The notes under the pieces are model-generated. The model did no database searches and was not told the DNA's origin. It was given only the letters and a program-made list of their open reading frames with translations. A program made the translations under genes and the position numbers. From the NCBI GenBank assembly GCA_003117195.1, contig BDSI01000134.1, forward strand, positions 126,501-190,500: a stretch of 64,000 nt of DNA, given 5' to 3'. How positions within the stretch are numbered: the first letter of the stretch is position 1; the number at the start of each line of letters is the position of its first letter. Source of the DNA: Eudorina sp. 2006-703-Eu-15. Its lineage: Eukaryota > Chlorophyta > Chlorophyceae > Chlamydomonadales > Volvocaceae. Of this stretch, positions 60,151 to 64,000 are shown piece by piece.

Positions 60151-61167
60151 GGGCGGGGGGAGGAGGAGGGGGATTTGGGGGACTTTGGGGGAAGGGGGGA
60201 AAGGGGGGAGGCTCCTATGTTATCGGGGGGATGGGGGGGAGGAGGAATTTCGAACTGCGGTTTGGCCGTCTTAATTGACATCATGGGGAAAGGGCGCCGT
60301 TGAGCGCCTAGCATTGCTGCGCGGAGTACGCGGGTGGCGGGGGGAGGGGGGAGGAGGGAAGATGTGGCGGGGGGAGGGGGGTACGGGAGTGGAGCCTCGT
60401 GTGGACCGCGGACGGGACACATCGAGCCGGGTGGGGTGGGGTGGGGGCACTAGGTGACGCGGAGTGAGAGGCCGGCGGGTGAAATTATTTGTCGACATGT
60501 GCTTTGTGACCTGTTGGTCGTCGATGTGCGTTAGGACTGCTGACTGGTGCATGCAATCCCATGCACCCCCGACTTATCTTTTGTACTTTAGGGTCTGATG
60601 TGAAGGGCGCAAAGTCTAGCCCGCTGCAAGGGCGCAGGAGGAAGGACGGTGCCGCGGAAGCGCGCGGCGGTTACAGTCAGTTTGTTTGGTGGTTAGTTGT
60701 CGGGCGACACAACCGAAGGATTTCCACTTTAAAGTCTGCCCGCACGGAGTTATGAACGTACACATCTGAAGGTGACCTAGCCTGTCGGATCTGGGCTCGC
60801 AGTCACTACACAGAATCGGCAAGGCTGTGAATAGAAAAGTACCGTTCAACGGCTGTCAACCTGTCATGCTCACTTTTAGAGCCGCCGTGCTCGTGCCTGA
60901 TTCCCAAAAACATATTCAAAACGTGCACATGTGCCGATGCCTGTGCAGCATTTGTGTTGAATGGCCAGGCGGTTCAGAGATAGGCACAACCTTGATGCCA
61001 GCAGCGATCAGATAGTTTCAAAAATTTGAGAGTCATGTTTTTGAAAATCTCATCTGAGCTGGCGGTGATGCAGCATGCCGTCGTTACGCGCTCGTGGCTC
61101 GTCGTTGCTGGTTACCAGAAATAAATAGCCTGGACGTGCGCAGGCAGCAATCACGATCACATCAGCG
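60151..61167. other. Intergenic region between CFAP299 and the F-box gene
   Basis: G-rich at its start (60150-60460, many GGGGGGAGG runs, probably the CFAP299 3' untranslated region) and A/T-richer from 60480 to 61100, where the next promoter should lie. No gene supported. Confidence 0.4.
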
Positions 61168-63970
61168 ATGGGTCCAGCAGCTCAAGACGCAGTCATGGAA
61201 GAAAACGACCCGCAGCTGCTCGCCCTGCCGGACATGGTGCTCGCGGTGGTCGCCGCATGGCTGCCATCACCCGACAAGAAGGCCGCTCGGCTGACATGCC
61301 GCGCCCTCTGCGCCTCGGTGAACTCCGCTGTCACCTCCTTCCTCGTCACGGACGCCAACCTGCCTTTCCTGACCGCGCCCGAGCCCAAGCCGCAGCAGGT
61401 TCCGGAGCGCCCGTACCAGCAAACACAGCGACGCGGCACACCGCTCCACACCCTCTTTCCCAACCTCTCACACCTCACTCTCGCGCTGACTCCCCCCGGC
61501 GCCCCGGACTCCCGGAAATCGGAGCAGCTGCGCTGCCTGCTGCGCTACAGCCTCCCCGCACTGCGTGCGCTGCGCTGCCTCGACCTGTCACTGGCATGCC
61601 GTGATGTCGTACTCGGCCGTACAGCAGCTAACGTGTACGACACCTGGAAGCTGATTGTCGAGGGACTGCCGACGGGGCGCCCGGTGCGGGTGCTGCTGCA
61701 GCCGCCCGCGGTGCTGTCGTCGGGGAGGGACGGCGCCGCGGGGCGACCCTGTACGGCGGCGGCGGCTGCAGCGGCCACAGCGGCGGCGGCGGTGGCGAAC
61801 GAGTACCTTCGAGGCGGCGTCCTCGCGGCGGGACCCACCAGCTGCAACGGCGGCAGCGGCAGCGACGCCACCGCTGCCGCCGCGCCGACAGGTGGAGCCG
61901 ACGCGGACGGTCGCCGCGGCGGTGACGGCATCGACGCAGTCGCCGGCGGCGCCGGCGCTGGCGCGGACGTCGGCACCGGCACGGGCGGGTCCGTCCCCCC
62001 GTGGCCGTCCTCCTTCGTGTTGGCTTCCATGCTGCAATACCTGGGCGCCCGCCGGCCGGCGGCTGAAGTACGGCTGGTGACGGCGCCCGTGTCCAGCAAG
62101 CGGTACGACAAGCCACGCATACCCTCACACGCTGAGCTGGTGGCGGCGCTATCGCCCCCCGCGGCGGCAGGGGGGCCGCCCGAATCGGCGGGGGCGGCGG
62201 CGGCGGGCCGCTGGCCGGGGCTCACCGGTCTGGTGCTGGGGCCGGAGAGCTTCGACCCCGGCGGCGGCGGCGGCGGCGGTGGGTCAGGTGCGGACGTGGC
62301 GGTTGGTCCAGGGAACGCAGCTGGGGACCCGGACGCCGCGTCAGCAGCAGCATCAGCAGGAGGGGGCGGCGGCGGCGGCGGCGGCGGCGTGGCCTGGCTG
62401 CCGCTGCTCGCCGCCGTTAACGCCGCCGCCCGGGTGACCCTGGAGCAGCTGACGTTGTGGGAGGTGTGGCCGCTGGCGGCGCTGCTGGGGCCCGGAGGCG
62501 GCGGTCTCGGGGGTCCGTCGCAGTGCCTGATGGGGCTGCGGCGGCTGGTGCTGTCGGACCAACAGGTAGGGTGTGAAGGGGGTGTGGTGGGGGTGTGGTG
62601 GGCGTGTGTTGAGGGTTGTGGAGAGGACTCAGAGCCCCGGGGGAGGGGGGGTATGGGTACACTGAGGGGGTAGACGGGGGCTTCCCGGGCGGGGGCGGGG
62701 TCGGGGGCGGGTTGGGGTTTAGGGGCGGGGCTGAGTCCGCGAAGCGGCAGAGAACAGGACCGCCCACTGGAGGCTGTTGGAGGTGGTTGGAGACGGTTGG
62801 AGGCGGCTGGAGGCTGCTGTTAGGGTCTACAGCGCAGAGTGATGGTAGCAGTTGCATTTTCCGAATCTTCCTAATGCCATGTATTGATGGGTTCCGTTGC
62901 GTCCGTTTGTACGGCAGGCCGTACTGGATCGCGACCGGCTCTCCGCGGAGGCGCTGGCGCCGCTGTCCGCCCTCACCCGCCTCACCCGCCTGGAGCTTGC
63001 GTCGCTGACGGTTAATGCGGCGGCGGCGCCGTGGGGGCCGGGGACCGCCGCCGGGGCGGCGGGCCCGCGGGGACAGCGCCTCCGCCGCGGCGGAGCCGGC
63101 GGCGGCGGCGGCGGTGGTACGGCGGGCGGCGGGCGGGGTCCGGGCGGAGGCGCCTTTCTTGGTCTGAGTCGGGCGCAGGCGGGCTCGCGCGGCGGCGGGG
63201 GCGCGACGTCGCGGCGGGCGGCCGCACCGCCCTTCACGCCGCTGCCGCAGGTAGGACTCGGACGCGGTATCCGGTACGGGCGGTACGGGCGGTACGGCGG
63301 TTTGGCTGCCATGGGTGGGTAGGCGGGGCGGGTTCGGCTTGGGGGGCCTCCAAGAGAAAGGCCGCCCTTTGGCGAGAGTGGCGGGTTTCGCGGCTGGGGG
63401 GATCCGATCTGGCCCCGAGGAGGGACAGGGCGGCGGGGCGGTGGCCGCCGCCGCGACACCACCTTTCGGAGGGCCTGAATGGGCACGCTTGAGGGCGCCG
63501 ACTGGGTCCCATTTCACCTCAGTCACTGCCCAAGTCACTGTGCGGGCTCACAATTGTTACAGGACGTTACAGGACGTGGGGCGGATGGAGCATCGCCGAC
63601 AGGTGATAGCTGGCTGCCCCTCCCACGTGCCCTCCTCTCGTACCTCATCGCCTAAACCCGCCCGCAGGTACGGCACCTCAGTGTCTACCATGCGCTGCGC
63701 ATTGTACGGCCGTCCGACGGGGACATGGCCGACGCGGCTTGGGGCGGCGGCGGCGGCGGCAGGGGTCATGACAGCGGCGGCGGGGGCCCGTACGGCGCTT
63801 CCGCGCCGCTGGCAGCGCTGTTCCCCGGGCTGCGCCACCTGTCGGCGTGTGTGACCCATGGGTCACCGGGCCGGCCGGCTTCGGAGCGCTGGGGATTCCT
63901 GGCGGGTCTGGGCTCCAGTCTGACGTCGCTGCACCTGCGGGCGGTGGCGGCGGAGGACCTGTGCTTGCAG
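61168..63970 (+). CDS. F-box protein with leucine-rich segments, 3' end beyond the window
   Basis: Three exons are visible, all phase 0: 61168-62565, 62918-63250 and 63668-63970 (GT donor at 63971). The gene continues past the right edge; about 678 residues are present. An F-box-like segment lies at about residues 16-60 (LLALPDMVLAVVAAWLPSPD, then KAARLTCRALCASVNSAV), as expected of a SKP1-binding subunit of an SCF ubiquitin ligase. Leucine-rich segments follow: LFPNLSHLTLAL, LRALRCLDLSL, LTRLTRLELASLTV, LFPGLRHLSACV and LGSSLTSLHLRAV. These are widely spaced because long Ala and Gly tracts interrupt them (61755-61800, 61840-61990, 62255-62400, 63010-63130). The substrate is unknown. The ATG at 61168 opens the frame; a second at 61195 is possible. 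Confidence 0.72.
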
Positions 63971-64000
63971 GTGGGGGAGGCGGGTGAGGGTGGCGTCCGC

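Overview
This window reads as nuclear DNA from a GC-rich, flagellated green alga, most likely a volvocine or chlamydomonad chlorophyte. The evidence is many short exons with clean GT-AG introns, GC-rich coding sequence full of Ala, Gly and Ser homopolymers, many intronic micro- and minisatellites, and homologues of ciliary proteins. No bacterial operon, CRISPR array, rRNA gene or obvious tRNA was seen. Gene models were built by eye: exons were joined where splice sites, reading phase and family motifs agreed. Start codons of multi-exon genes are the least certain part.

Layout. 1591-5348 (-) encodes a lipocalin-like protein with seven exons. 6034-8522 (+) is a short-chain dehydrogenase of the DHRS7 type with five exons. 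9601-15836 (-) is a large PACRG-domain protein with eleven exons; one of its introns is a 17-bp minisatellite. 16711-19441 (+) is an ESS2/DGCR14 splicing-factor homologue with three exons. 19.4-23.7 kb is a degenerate, transposon-like stretch carrying a frameshifted zinc-finger pseudogene. 23737-31587 (-) and 40058-47621 (+) are two paralogous genes facing away from each other. Each has an N-terminal domain resembling the fungal heterokaryon-incompatibility (HET) domain, followed by ten ankyrin repeats, each on its own exon. Between them lie an unidentified minus-strand gene with a leucine-rich-repeat-like segment (about 32.8-36.0 kb), a two-exon uncharacterised gene (36583-37841, +) and a small possible membrane protein (38068-38337, +). 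47.6-53.0 kb has no gene I can support. 53046-55557 (+) is an HMG-box/AT-hook protein with a very long acidic tail. 57552-60150 (+) is CFAP299 (six exons). 61168 to the right edge (+) is an F-box/leucine-rich protein cut by the window end.

How the genes relate. There is no operon-like logic. Two genes (PACRG-domain and CFAP299) point to the axoneme, two (ESS2, HMG-box) to the nucleus, and one (F-box) to ubiquitin-mediated turnover. The feature most likely to be new is the inverted pair of HET-like/ankyrin genes. The exon order, the 33-residue exon length and the single 34-residue exon are identical in both copies, so a whole gene was duplicated after the repeat array had formed. A receptor, scaffold or allorecognition-like role is only a guess.
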